From positions 558,001 through 622,000 of the forward strand of contig NZ_JAGJBY010000002.1 in NCBI RefSeq assembly GCF_020010905.1: a stretch of 64,000 bases of DNA, written 5' to 3'. Positions within the stretch are counted from its first letter, which is position 1, and the number at the start of each line of letters is the position of its first letter. The notes under the pieces were generated by a model. That model saw only the letters and a list, made by a program, of their open reading frames with translations. It searched no databases and was not told the DNA's origin. The stretch comes from Streptomyces acidiscabies. Lineage in GTDB: Bacteria; Actinomycetota; Actinomycetes; Streptomycetales; Streptomycetaceae. The translations under genes were made by a program, and so were the position numbers. Positions 34,184 through 41,388 of this stretch are shown here, in pieces.

Positions 34184-34273
34184 TCAGTCGCACACCACGA
34201 CACTGAGCGTGCTGATCGGGGCGTCGACGACCGTCTCCTCGTCGAGTTCCTGGAGAGCGAGGACATCCATCAT
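34184..34273 (-). CDS. class III lanthipeptide precursor, copy 4
   Basis: A 29-residue precursor. The leader begins MMDVLALQELDEE and ends VVDAP; the core is ISTLSVVVCD. Ser21, Ser24 and Cys28 form the S-x-x-S-x-x-x-C motif that class III synthetases convert to a labionin or lanthionine ring; Thr22 could also be dehydrated. The start at the first of two ATGs aligns with the other copies. GAGGGGGTG precedes it. This is the only copy with a residue (Asp29) after the ring cysteine. It is the last precursor before the hairpin and transporter genes. Confidence 0.85.
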   Translation of the reverse strand: MMDVLALQELDEETVVDAPISTLSVVVCD

Positions 34274-34338
34274 GGGAAGGCACCCCCTCTCAGGGCGCGA
34301 AGGGACGGAGCGGGCTCCGATCACACCGCCGGGGCGGT

Positions 34339-34425
34339 TCAGCAGCCGCCGAGGCTGATGGTGCTGATCGGGGCGTCGACGACGATTTCCTCGTCGAGCT
34401 CCTGGAGCACGAGAACGTCCGTCAT
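34339..34425 (-). CDS. class III lanthipeptide precursor, copy 3
   Basis: A 28-residue precursor. The leader begins MTDVLVLQELDEE and ends VVDAP; the core is ISTISLGGC. The ring motif is Ser21, Ser24, Cys28. The leader diverges most from the others (Thr2, Val6, Ile14), yet the VLxLQELDEE recognition-like stretch and the Ala18-Pro19 site are kept. An almost perfect ribosome site (AAGGAGGTGA) stands eight bases before the ATG. A small hairpin (ACCGCC/GGCGGT, 34325-34338) directly follows its stop codon. Confidence 0.87.
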   Translation of the reverse strand: MTDVLVLQELDEEIVVDAPISTISLGGC

Positions 34426-34464
34426 GCGAAGTCACCTCCTTCCGGGGGCGGTCGGTGCGGACTG

Positions 34465-34487
34465 CGGTCCGGCTGTGCGCCGGACCG
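34465..34487 (-). terminator. hairpin after precursor copy 2
   Basis: CGGTCCGGC (34465-34473) pairs with GCCGGACCG (34479-34487) over a 5-base loop, immediately after the copy 2 stop. It may attenuate or stabilise the precursor mRNA. Confidence 0.55.
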
Positions 34488-34490
34488 GGG

Positions 34491-34577
34491 TCAGCAGTTG
34501 ACGACGGAGACGGTGCTGATGGGGGCGTCGACGACGGTCTCCTCGTCGAGCTCCTGGAGGGCGAGAACGTTCAGCAT
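34491..34577 (-). CDS. class III lanthipeptide precursor, copy 2
   Basis: A 28-residue precursor with leader MLNVLALQELDEE...VVDAP and core ISTVSVVNC. Ser21, Ser24 and Cys28 form the ring motif. Its DNA is identical to copy 1 from the ATG through the Thr22 codon, differing only at the variable core positions 23 and 25. An AGAGGTGA ribosome site precedes it. It lies 33 bases after copy 1. Confidence 0.88.
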   Translation of the reverse strand: MLNVLALQELDEETVVDAPISTVSVVNC

Positions 34578-34610
34578 GTGGAGTCACCTCTTTTTCGGGG
34601 TTGGCCGGAG

Positions 34611-34697
34611 TCAGCAGTTGACGAAGGAAGCGGTGCTGATGGGGGCGTCGACGACGGTCTCCTCGTCGAGCTCCTGGAGGGCGAGAACGTTCAGCAT
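34611..34697 (-). CDS. class III lanthipeptide precursor, copy 1
   Basis: A 28-residue precursor, the first after the synthetase gene (74-base gap). The leader MLNVLALQELDEE contains the hydrophobic LxLQ-type motif that class III synthetases bind. It is followed by TVVDAP and the core ISTASFVNC. Ser21, Ser24 and Cys28 form the labionin/lanthionine motif. The ribosome site AAAGGAGGTGA is fully complementary to the 16S 3' end, and predicts strong translation. The invariant Pro19 before Ile20 is a natural prolyl oligopeptidase site. Assignment rests on motif, copy number and position next to the LanKC gene. Confidence 0.9.
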   Translation of the reverse strand: MLNVLALQELDEETVVDAPISTASFVNC

Positions 34698-34771
34698 GTG
34701 AGGTCACCTCCTTTCGGGGCTGGTCGGGACAGGTACCGGCGGCAGGCTCCTCCGGTCGGCGTCCGTCCGGG

Positions 34772-37258
34772 TCACGGATGGGCGCCGGGGAGCAGTCGGC
34801 TGCCGGGGCTCTGGGCGGCTTTCAGCGCGAGGACCGCGCCGGCGGAGCCGGTCGCCAGGTCCGTCGAGAGACGGACCAACTGGTCGCCGTGCAGGACGTG
34901 GGCGTCCTCGTACGGCGCGAGGTGCAGGGACAGGGCGCGCAGGTGGTCGTGGAGTTCCCCGGTCCAGCGCGGTTCCCGGGCCACGAGGTGCGACAGCAGG
35001 TAGGCCAGTCCGGACCGGCCGTTGAACAGCCCGCCCTGGAGCACCACTTGTACGGCGCCGGCCCGGACGGCGCCCGCCACCAGGGCGTCCGCGCCGAGCG
35101 AGGCGGCCTGGGCATCGGGGAGGGCCAGCGCCGCGAAGGCCACGCCCGCGGAGCCCTCCGCCAAGTAGGGCAGCAGCTTGTGGGAACTGTGCATCTGGAG
35201 CATGCCGTCCACGTCGCGGGCGTGCCGCAGATCGCAGCGCACAGCCTGCTCGGCGGCTTGGAGCCACGCCGGGTCGCCGGTCACGCCGGAGCAGCGGGCG
35301 AACAGGACCGCGGGGCCCGACCAGCCGTACATCAAGCCCGGCCGGTCCAGCAGACCCGCCGTCCCGACCCGTTCACGCACGCGCAGGGCGAGCCGCAGGG
35401 CCTCCTCCTTCAGCCCGGAGTCGAGAAGGACGTGCGCGATGCCGGTGAGGCCGCCGAAGAGACCCGGCGAGGCGGGCAGTGGGCCGGCCAGCAGACGGTC
35501 GATCAGGTTCGCGCCCTCCGGATGCCCGAGCCGCTGCAACAGCCAGGCGGTGCCGCCCAGGCCGTCGTACAGTCCGGCCGGCGTGTCCGCGGGCGCGCGG
35601 CGCGCGGCCCGGATCAGCCAGTCCAGGTGCGCGTCGGCCGGGGCGGTGCCGGCTGCCTGCTGGGCCCAGAGCACTCCCGGGGCGCCGTACGCGAGCCCGA
35701 GACAGGCTCCTGGCCGGTGTCCGGCCACATCGCCGGGGAACAGCCGGTCCGTACGCTCGACGTCCGCCGCGCGCGCGATGCCGCGCAGCAGCGTGTCCGT
35801 GGCCGGCGCCGTCGGGGAGGGGACCTGGGAACGGGTGACGTACGGCCTGAGCGCGGGTGACAGTGCCAGGCGCTCGGTCATCTTCTTCACGAACCGGTCG
35901 GGGAGGTCCGGGAACGAGGTGGTGGCCAGCTCGATCAGCGCGGCCACGCTCGACGGAGTGCGCAGGGTCAGGACGGTGAGGGGGACGAGAACAGCGAGCT
36001 GGCAGCAGCCCAGGGCGAACTGATCGGCCTCACGCGGGTCTTCGATCGTGGGATCCGTGAAGCCGGGCGCCCCCAGGGCCGCGGTACGGACGGCGTCGGT
36101 TCGCGTGGCGAGTTCGAAGTCCACGAGCGCGACCGTGCCGTCGGGCCGGATGAGGATGTTGCGGTGGTGCAGGTCGCCGAAGGCCACGCCCGCCCGGTGC
36201 AGAGCCTCGACGCACTCCTCGACCTGTTCCATGCGGTGGACGGCGAGAGCCGCGAAAGCCGCGCGCGCTTCCCGCGTGGGCCGGTGGCGGGTGAGCGGGT
36301 AGTCCCGGCCCAGCCAGGCGTTGACCGTCTCCCCCTCGATGTACTCCATCGCGAGGTAATGGTGTTCCCAGGCGGTGAAGGAATCGAACAGGCGGGGGAC
36401 GAAGGGCAGATGGGCCACTTTCCGCAGGACCGCCTCCTCGGTGCGTAATCGCTCCACCGCGTCCACACCGTTGCCGTCCAGACCGGCATGCGGCCGGGCC
36501 TCCTTGAGGACGACATTCCTGCCTCGGCCGTCCTCCGCGAGATAGACACCCCCGCCGTTGGAGAAATGCAGTGCCTTGTGGATGCGGTGGCCGTTCAGCG
36601 TCGCGGATTCACCGGCCGGCCGGGGCGTGAGGAATTCCGGTACCTCGGCCCACTCGGGGGTGGTGAAGACAGGGCGGCGGGGGTCCGGCACCAGCTGCCC
36701 CCGGGGATCGCGCAGGGCGGGCACCCGGGCGCCGTCGGAGAGTTCACACCACATCAGGGTGAAGGCGCCGTATCGCACGGAGACCGGGCCGTCGTTCCAC
36801 CGCTGGTCGGACAGGACGTACGGGCCGGGCCGTCCGCCCAGGAGCGAGTCCAGTGCGGTCAGGGCGGTCCGCAGTTCGTCCGTGGTGCGGGGATAGACGG
36901 TCACCGCCTTGCCGCTCGAAGCGCGGTGGGCGTACTTGGTGTTCAGGGCGGTGACGATCAGCCGGCTGCGCAGGAACTTCCACGGCAGCCCGAGCCGCCG
37001 GCACACCAGCCATGCCGCCTCGATCGTCTCCTCGGCGGTGTCGGGCGTCGTGCTGACGTGGATCTTCCAGCCCTGCTCCGGCAGTTCCCCGGCCGCGGCG
37101 GGTGTCAGGAACTCCCAGACGCCGTGGTGCTCCCGCCGCCAGTCCTCGGGGATTTCCCGCACGGCGAGGGAGAAGAGGGACTGCTCGTCCTTGCAGCGGT
37201 CCAACGGCTCGTACCAGAAGGGGTCGGCGATGGTGAATGCCTCGTACCTCGGGTCCAT
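34772..37258 (-). CDS. class III lanthipeptide synthetase (LanKC: lyase, kinase, cyclase)
   Basis: An 828-residue three-domain enzyme that dehydrates Ser/Thr in the precursors and forms rings. Residues 1-215 are the OspF-like lyase region with LNTKYAHRASSGKAVTVYP (106-123). Residues about 225-480 are a Ser/Thr kinase: Lys252 in VVLKEA, catalytic Asp362 in FGDLHHRNI, metal-binding Asp380 in VDFE. Residues 490-828 are LanC-like but lack the zinc-ligand Cys and Cys-His motifs (YGWSG replaces WCYG), which separates class III from class IV. GGGGAGGG precedes the ATG at 37258. Leu271 is encoded by TTA (36446-36448), implying bldA control. It heads the operon, as ramC does in SapB loci. Confidence 0.92.
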   Translation of the reverse strand: MDPRYEAFTIADPFWYEPLDRCKDEQSLFSLAVREIPEDWRREHHGVWEFLTPAAAGELPEQGWKIHVSTTPDTAEETIEAAWLVCRRLGLPWKFLRSRLIVTALNTKYAHRASSGKAVTVYPRTTDELRTALTALDSLLGGRPGPYVLSDQRWNDGPVSVRYGAFTLMWCELSDGARVPALRDPRGQLVPDPRRPVFTTPEWAEVPEFLTPRPAGESATLNGHRIHKALHFSNGGGVYLAEDGRGRNVVLKEARPHAGLDGNGVDAVERLRTEEAVLRKVAHLPFVPRLFDSFTAWEHHYLAMEYIEGETVNAWLGRDYPLTRHRPTREARAAFAALAVHRMEQVEECVEALHRAGVAFGDLHHRNILIRPDGTVALVDFELATRTDAVRTAALGAPGFTDPTIEDPREADQFALGCCQLAVLVPLTVLTLRTPSSVAALIELATTSFPDLPDRFVKKMTERLALSPALRPYVTRSQVPSPTAPATDTLLRGIARAADVERTDRLFPGDVAGHRPGACLGLAYGAPGVLWAQQAAGTAPADAHLDWLIRAARRAPADTPAGLYDGLGGTAWLLQRLGHPEGANLIDRLLAGPLPASPGLFGGLTGIAHVLLDSGLKEEALRLALRVRERVGTAGLLDRPGLMYGWSGPAVLFARCSGVTGDPAWLQAAEQAVRCDLRHARDVDGMLQMHSSHKLLPYLAEGSAGVAFAALALPDAQAASLGADALVAGAVRAGAVQVVLQGGLFNGRSGLAYLLSHLVAREPRWTGELHDHLRALSLHLAPYEDAHVLHGDQLVRLSTDLATGSAGAVLALKAAQSPGSRLLPGAHP

Positions 37259-37283
37259 GCACCCTCCCCATACTCGCCTTGTC

Positions 37284-37330
37284 CGGGAATCCGCCATCGG
37301 GAAATCCGTCATCGGGAATTCTGACGGGAA
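37284..37330 (-). promoter_or_regulatory. four CGGGAA repeats upstream of the synthetase
   Basis: CGGGAA occurs at 37284, 37298, 37313 and 37325, spaced 14, 15 and 12 bases, in contexts such as CATCGGGAAATCCGT. They lie 26-72 bases before the LanKC ATG; a fifth copy inside TTCCGGGAA is at 37493. They could be binding sites for the divergent response regulator. Confidence 0.45.
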
Positions 37331-37513
37331 ATCGCTTTCCTCGTCGTCGTGTTCGATCCTCGGGGATTCGTCCGCCGAAGGGCAACTGGATAAGCCCAGA
37401 CTTAACTGCATGCTCCGGATTCCGTTTTCCGACTGCTCGGCTCGCGCCATCCTGGCCGGAAAGCATGTCTTGCCCATGACGGGGCGCACTTCCGGGAAGT
37501 CGATCATGCGATC

Positions 37514-38194
37514 ATGGATTCCATGACGACGCGCATCGTACTCGCGGACGACCAGGCCAGTATCCGTATGGGATTCCGGCGCATTCTGGATTCCCAACCG
37601 GATATGCGGGTCGTGGCCGAGGCGGAGAACGGTGTCGCCGCCCTGGAGGTGGCCCAGAAGCTGACCCCTGACGTGCTCCTGGCGGACATCCGTATGCCGG
37701 AGATGGACGGCCTGGAGCTGACCCGGCGGATCGGCCGGTCCGTCCCCTCCGTCCGGGTGGTCGTCGTCACGACCTTCGAGCTCGACGAGTACGTTCACAC
37801 GGCGCTGCGCGAGGGTGCCTGCGGTTTCCTCCTCAAGCGGTCCCGGTCCGCCGTGCTCGTCGAAGCCGTACGGGCCGCCGCCGCGGGCGATTCGATGATC
37901 AGTCCCGAAATCACCGCACGGCTGCTCGGCCGGTTCCGGCACCCGTACCCCACGGCGGGCCGGCCGCGAGAACTGCTGACCGCACGGGAACAGGAGGTCG
38001 CCCAACTGGTGGCCGAAGGGCTGACCAACTCCGACATCGGTGCCGAACTGTTCATCTCGCCCGGCACGGTGAAGACTCATCTGATGCATCTCCAGAAGAA
38101 GCTGAAGGTCCGCAACCGCGTCGGCATCGCCGCGTGGGTGTGGGAGTCCGGACTGATGCCGGGGGCCCGACGGGACGATCTGCCGAACGGCTGA
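37514..38194 (+). CDS. NarL/LuxR-family response regulator next to the lanthipeptide operon
   Basis: A 226-residue regulator: receiver domain with Asp12/Asp13 and phosphorylated Asp58 in LLADIRMPEMDG, Thr/Lys switch residues (VVTTFELDEY, FLLKRS), and a C-terminal LuxR helix-turn-helix (LTAREQEVAQLVAEGLTNSDIG...GTVKTHLMHLQKKL). An internal ATG at 37523 (MTTRIVL) is an equally good start; neither has a clear ribosome site. It is divergent from LanKC, as ramR is in SapB loci, and is the best candidate activator. The matching kinase gene lies 2 kb away at 40043-41302. Confidence 0.9.
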   Translation: MDSMTTRIVLADDQASIRMGFRRILDSQPDMRVVAEAENGVAALEVAQKLTPDVLLADIRMPEMDGLELTRRIGRSVPSVRVVVVTTFELDEYVHTALREGACGFLLKRSRSAVLVEAVRAAAAGDSMISPEITARLLGRFRHPYPTAGRPRELLTAREQEVAQLVAEGLTNSDIGAELFISPGTVKTHLMHLQKKLKVRNRVGIAAWVWESGLMPGARRDDLPNG

Positions 38195-38212
38195 TATCGG
38201 AATGCGGGCGGT

Positions 38213-39187
38213 CTACGGCAGCATGGGCGACATGCCGACCACACCGACCGCCCGTACTGCCTGGCGGGACTGCGCCGTCGAGGGGCGAGGCGCCGGGGCC
38301 GGATGCCGCTGCGCGGCCTCTCCTTGCAGGAGAAGGCGGCCGAGAGGGGTGACGGTGTGAATCATCCGGCTCCGGTTGCGGCGGGTGCGGATCAGTCCGG
38401 CGGACCGCAGGACGGCCGTGTGCTGGCTCACCGCGGCCGTCGACACTCCGAGCCGTTCGGCCAGTTCGGTGTTGGTGCACCCCTCTTTCACGGCGTGGAG
38501 CGTGGCCGCCCGGGTCCTTCCCACCAGTGCGGCGAGGGCGCAGTGCGGGTCGTTCGCGCGGTGCTCACCGAGGATGCGCGCGACGTCGTCGGGCCCCGGG
38601 CGGTCGGCGAACGCCAGCAGGGCCGCACCTCCCGCCCCTCGCCCGCCGGCCGGGATCACCTTGCCGGTGTGCTGGAGGAACAGGGACGGCGTCAGGACCA
38701 GACCGCCGCCGCCCGGCCTCGACTCGCCGGGCCGGACACCGGAGATGCTCAGAACGGGTGCGTTCCAGCTGATTCCCGGGCCCAGGCTGTTGAGGAGCAC
38801 TTCGACGCCGTCCCGGGCCATGATGCCGCGCAGTGTCTCCCGCGCCGCGTCCAGATGGGCCTGGAGGCGGGCTCGGTGCGGCGCGACAGCCGTCCGGAGA
38901 AACTTCAGGGCGGCGGAGCAGGCGGCCGGCGGCGGGATCTCCGCGTCGGTACAGATCTCCAGCAACCTTTCGGGGCCGCCGGGAATGTGGAGGATTTTGG
39001 CCACTTCCGTCTTTCCCGGATCGGTTCCGGGGGCGCTTAACCAGACTCGTCGACGCCACATCCTGAATTCTTCTCCACTGCTCTCCCCGAGAGCCTCCAG
39101 AGCGAAGATCGACTCGATGTGCGTAGTGTCCGACTCGCTGATGGTGATACGTGTCAGGTCGGTTGCGGAAAGAATCACTTGGTGCAT
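38213..39187 (-). CDS. winged-helix transcriptional regulator (ArsR-like C-terminal HTH)
   Basis: A 324-residue regulator. The first 230 residues form an unassigned effector or dimer domain (opening MHQVILSATDLTRITISESD, as in DUF5937-type proteins). Residues about 235-290 form an ArsR-like helix-turn-helix: HCALAALVGRTRAATLHAVKEG, TNTELAERLGVSTAAVSQHTAVLRSAGLI, TRRNRSRMIHTVTPLG. A CAGGAGG site precedes the ATG. Leu50 is a TTA codon (39038-39040), so translation should need bldA tRNA. It converges on the response regulator (18-base gap) and may tune the lanthipeptide locus. Confidence 0.82.
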   Translation of the reverse strand: MHQVILSATDLTRITISESDTTHIESIFALEALGESSGEEFRMWRRRVWLSAPGTDPGKTEVAKILHIPGGPERLLEICTDAEIPPPAACSAALKFLRTAVAPHRARLQAHLDAARETLRGIMARDGVEVLLNSLGPGISWNAPVLSISGVRPGESRPGGGGLVLTPSLFLQHTGKVIPAGGRGAGGAALLAFADRPGPDDVARILGEHRANDPHCALAALVGRTRAATLHAVKEGCTNTELAERLGVSTAAVSQHTAVLRSAGLIRTRRNRSRMIHTVTPLGRLLLQGEAAQRHPAPAPRPSTAQSRQAVRAVGVVGMSPMLP

Positions 39188-39235
39188 GGGAAAACCTCCT
39201 GGGCATGGTGGACCAATGATGCGGGCCGGAATCTC

Positions 39236-40015
39236 TCAGGAATCTGTGGCGCGAATGCGTATGGTTCCCTCTTCGGTGTGGGCGACGATGTGCCGGGCGG
39301 CGGACGGGAGGTCGAGGACGCCGACGTACACGCTGTCCCGGTCCCGGGCCTCGGCGTCGACGCGGTACCAGGCACGGGGCAGTTCGATGCGGATGTCCCC
39401 GATCTCCGAGGTGGCGACGGCAGACCGGGGCGGCTCGGAGAACGCGAGGGAGACCGGGCCGCGTGTCGCGTGGGCGTCCACGGTCTGTGACGTGGAGTCC
39501 AGGACCTGGACACGCCCCCGCGTCGAGCGCAGCGACAGCGGCCCGGAAGCCTTGCGGACGCTGATGTTCCCGTCCCCCGTGGCGACTTCGAGCGTGCGGT
39601 TCAGCCCGAGCGCGGAGACACCCGAGGAGGCGTCGACCGACACCGCCACGCCGCGGGGTATCCGGACGACGAATTCACCCCGGCAGTTCATGGCCCAGCC
39701 GGTGCACCAGGCGGACAGCCGGAGGGTGTTGCCGTCCAGGTCCCAGCCCGAGTTGCCCTCCCGGGCCGCGGCTCCCGCCAGCTCACGCTCGACGGCGAGA
39801 TCGTCCCCGGGCCCCTGCTCCAGCCGGACCCGCCCGTCGCCTCGTACGACGATGTCCAGCCGGCTGCCGTCGAAAGCGAACCGGCGCTGCCCGTTGCGTG
39901 GCGCGGCGTCCAGGTCGTTCAGGGCCTCCGTGCTCAGCAGAGCCGACGAGACGAGTACGGTCACCGCCAGCGTCAAAGCAATCCGTCCCCCCGTACGCCC
40001 AGCCATGCGGATCAT
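39236..40015 (-). CDS. DUF4097-like beta-helix repeat protein, membrane-anchored or secreted
   Basis: A 259-residue protein with an N-terminal signal or anchor (GGRIALTLAVTVLVSSALL) and a body of short beta-repeats. Examples are GRVRLEQGPGDDL, FVVRIPRGVAVSVDASSGVSALGL, LEVATGDGNISV and GPLSLRSTRGRVQVLD, the pattern of DUF4097 proteins. Such proteins often sit beside sensory or anti-sigma genes in Gram-positives, function unknown. It lies 27 bases after the kinase gene and 48 before the HTH regulator, so the three may be one operon. Cys104 and Cys111 could form a disulfide. Confidence 0.75.
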   Translation of the reverse strand: MIRMAGRTGGRIALTLAVTVLVSSALLSTEALNDLDAAPRNGQRRFAFDGSRLDIVVRGDGRVRLEQGPGDDLAVERELAGAAAREGNSGWDLDGNTLRLSAWCTGWAMNCRGEFVVRIPRGVAVSVDASSGVSALGLNRTLEVATGDGNISVRKASGPLSLRSTRGRVQVLDSTSQTVDAHATRGPVSLAFSEPPRSAVATSEIGDIRIELPRAWYRVDAEARDRDSVYVGVLDLPSAARHIVAHTEEGTIRIRATDS

Positions 40016-40042
40016 GCTGTCAGCCTGATCCGCGAACCGGTA

Positions 40043-41302
40043 TCAGCCGTTCGGCAGATTGCGGGAAGCCCGTGTCTCCTGGGCCGGGGGCGTTCCGGTG
40101 AGGGGCAGGAGCACGGTGACGTGCCAGCCGTGGGGCTGGCGCGGCCCCGCGGTGAGCTCTCCGCCCAGCTCCGCCACGCGCGCGGACAGTCCCTTGATCC
40201 CGGTGCTTCCGGTGCCCGCCGGCCGCTCGGGAAGGCCGGGTTCGGCCTGCGGGCGGTGCGCGTCGTCGCTGACCTGGAGCGACAGGGCGCCGGCCGCGGT
40301 GCGCAGCGAGATGTCCACGCGGGACGCCGTGCCGGCGTGCCGGCGCACGTTGGTCAGGGCTTCCACGACCACCCGGTAGCCCACCGCACTGACCTCGGCC
40401 GGAAGTTCGTCCACCAGGCCCTCGGCCATGTCGAGCACGGCTTCGGGGCGGCCCGTCCGGTTGAACCTCTCCACCAGCGAAGGGAGTTCACCGAGATCTC
40501 GCCGGGACCGGCTGCCGATACGGAGGTGGCGTGCGCTCTCGCTGTCGCGTACCGCACGCTCCGGCTGCCCGGCCGCCGTGGGTTCGGCCAGCAGCTGCAC
40601 CGTACGGTCCATGGCCTCAAGCGCCTGGGTGCCGGCCGCGCCGATCTCCGGCAGTAGGTCCAGGGCCTGCCGGGGATCCTTCTCCGCCATGACCCGGGCA
40701 GCCTCGACGAGGACGACCACCGCCGTGATGTCGTGAGCGGCGTAGTCGTGGAGGTCGCGGGCGAGGTGCATGCGCTGGGCCTGCCGCTCGGCGGCCACCG
40801 CGGCCCGGCTACGGGCGTCCAGGCTGCGCAGATACGCGCCGATGCCTCCGGCGCTCATCGCGAACAGGGCCCACAGCAGGCACAGTTGAACCGTCTCGTC
40901 GTGACCGGCCGGTGGGGTCATGTTGAGGGTGATCCGCAGCGGGGAGAGCGTGATCGCCGACGCCAGCAGCAGGCTCAGCCCGACCGACGTGCGCGGACGC
41001 GGTCTGCGGACGGCGGCGGCCACCAGCGCCGTGAACGCCAGGGTCTCCGCCGTCCACCAGTTGGCGGTGGCCGAGCGGGCGGGCCCCTGATAGGCGAAGG
41101 TCACGGTCAGGGAGACCGCTGTCACGCCGAGCACGGTGAGCGGCAGGACCCTCGGCTGGGGAGGGTTCCACACGGTGAGAACCAGTGCCGCGACGACGGC
41201 CGCCGTTCCCGCCCCACTGATGAGCGGCCCGACCGACGCGGTGGTGGCGGCTGCGACGGCCAGCGTCGCCATGACCAGAATCGCGCAGACGAAGCTGCGC
41301 AC
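40043..41302 (-). CDS. NarL-type sensor histidine kinase
   Basis: About 419 residues, with about six hydrophobic segments in the first 150 residues. The HisKA_3 phosphoacceptor is in MHLARDLHDYAAHDITAV, and the ATPase domain has VVEALTNVRRHAG and GTGSTGIKGLSARV. This is the kinase type that pairs with LuxR-type regulators such as the one at 37514. The start is uncertain: GTG 41302 has GAGGG nine bases upstream, whereas GTGs at 41320 and 41326 would add a TTA codon (RRGLP) and with it bldA dependence. Confidence 0.85.
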   Translation of the reverse strand: MRSFVCAILVMATLAVAAATTASVGPLISGAGTAAVVAALVLTVWNPPQPRVLPLTVLGVTAVSLTVTFAYQGPARSATANWWTAETLAFTALVAAAVRRPRPRTSVGLSLLLASAITLSPLRITLNMTPPAGHDETVQLCLLWALFAMSAGGIGAYLRSLDARSRAAVAAERQAQRMHLARDLHDYAAHDITAVVVLVEAARVMAEKDPRQALDLLPEIGAAGTQALEAMDRTVQLLAEPTAAGQPERAVRDSESARHLRIGSRSRRDLGELPSLVERFNRTGRPEAVLDMAEGLVDELPAEVSAVGYRVVVEALTNVRRHAGTASRVDISLRTAAGALSLQVSDDAHRPQAEPGLPERPAGTGSTGIKGLSARVAELGGELTAGPRQPHGWHVTVLLPLTGTPPAQETRASRNLPNG

Positions 41303-41345
41303 CGGTAACCCTCTTCGCACTGTCACGTGGGTAAAGGTTAGCGAT

Positions 41346-41381
41346 CGGCCTTCGCCGCACCCACGGGTGCGGCGAAGGCCG
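41346..41381. terminator. 17-bp hairpin terminator
   Basis: A perfect 17-bp stem (41346-41362 with 41365-41381) lies between the start of the kinase and the 3' end of the upstream secreted-protein gene, separating two same-direction units. Confidence 0.82.
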
Positions 41382-41388
41382 CCCTCCT

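Noticed and set aside
34184..34697. Assignment of the precursors as SapB/RamS
   Set aside because: RamS-type precursors carry two ring motifs and a longer core; here each core has a single S-x-x-S-x-x-x-C motif and only 9-10 residues.
34184..34707. Long Arg/Pro-rich minus-strand frames running across the precursor genes
   Set aside because: They are alternative-frame readings of the repeated precursor DNA, with no ribosome sites; the in-frame short genes have strong ones and a coherent motif.
34772..37258. Class IV (LanL) synthetase
   Set aside because: The cyclase part lacks the Cys and Cys-His zinc ligands required in class IV; YGWSG stands where WCYG would be.
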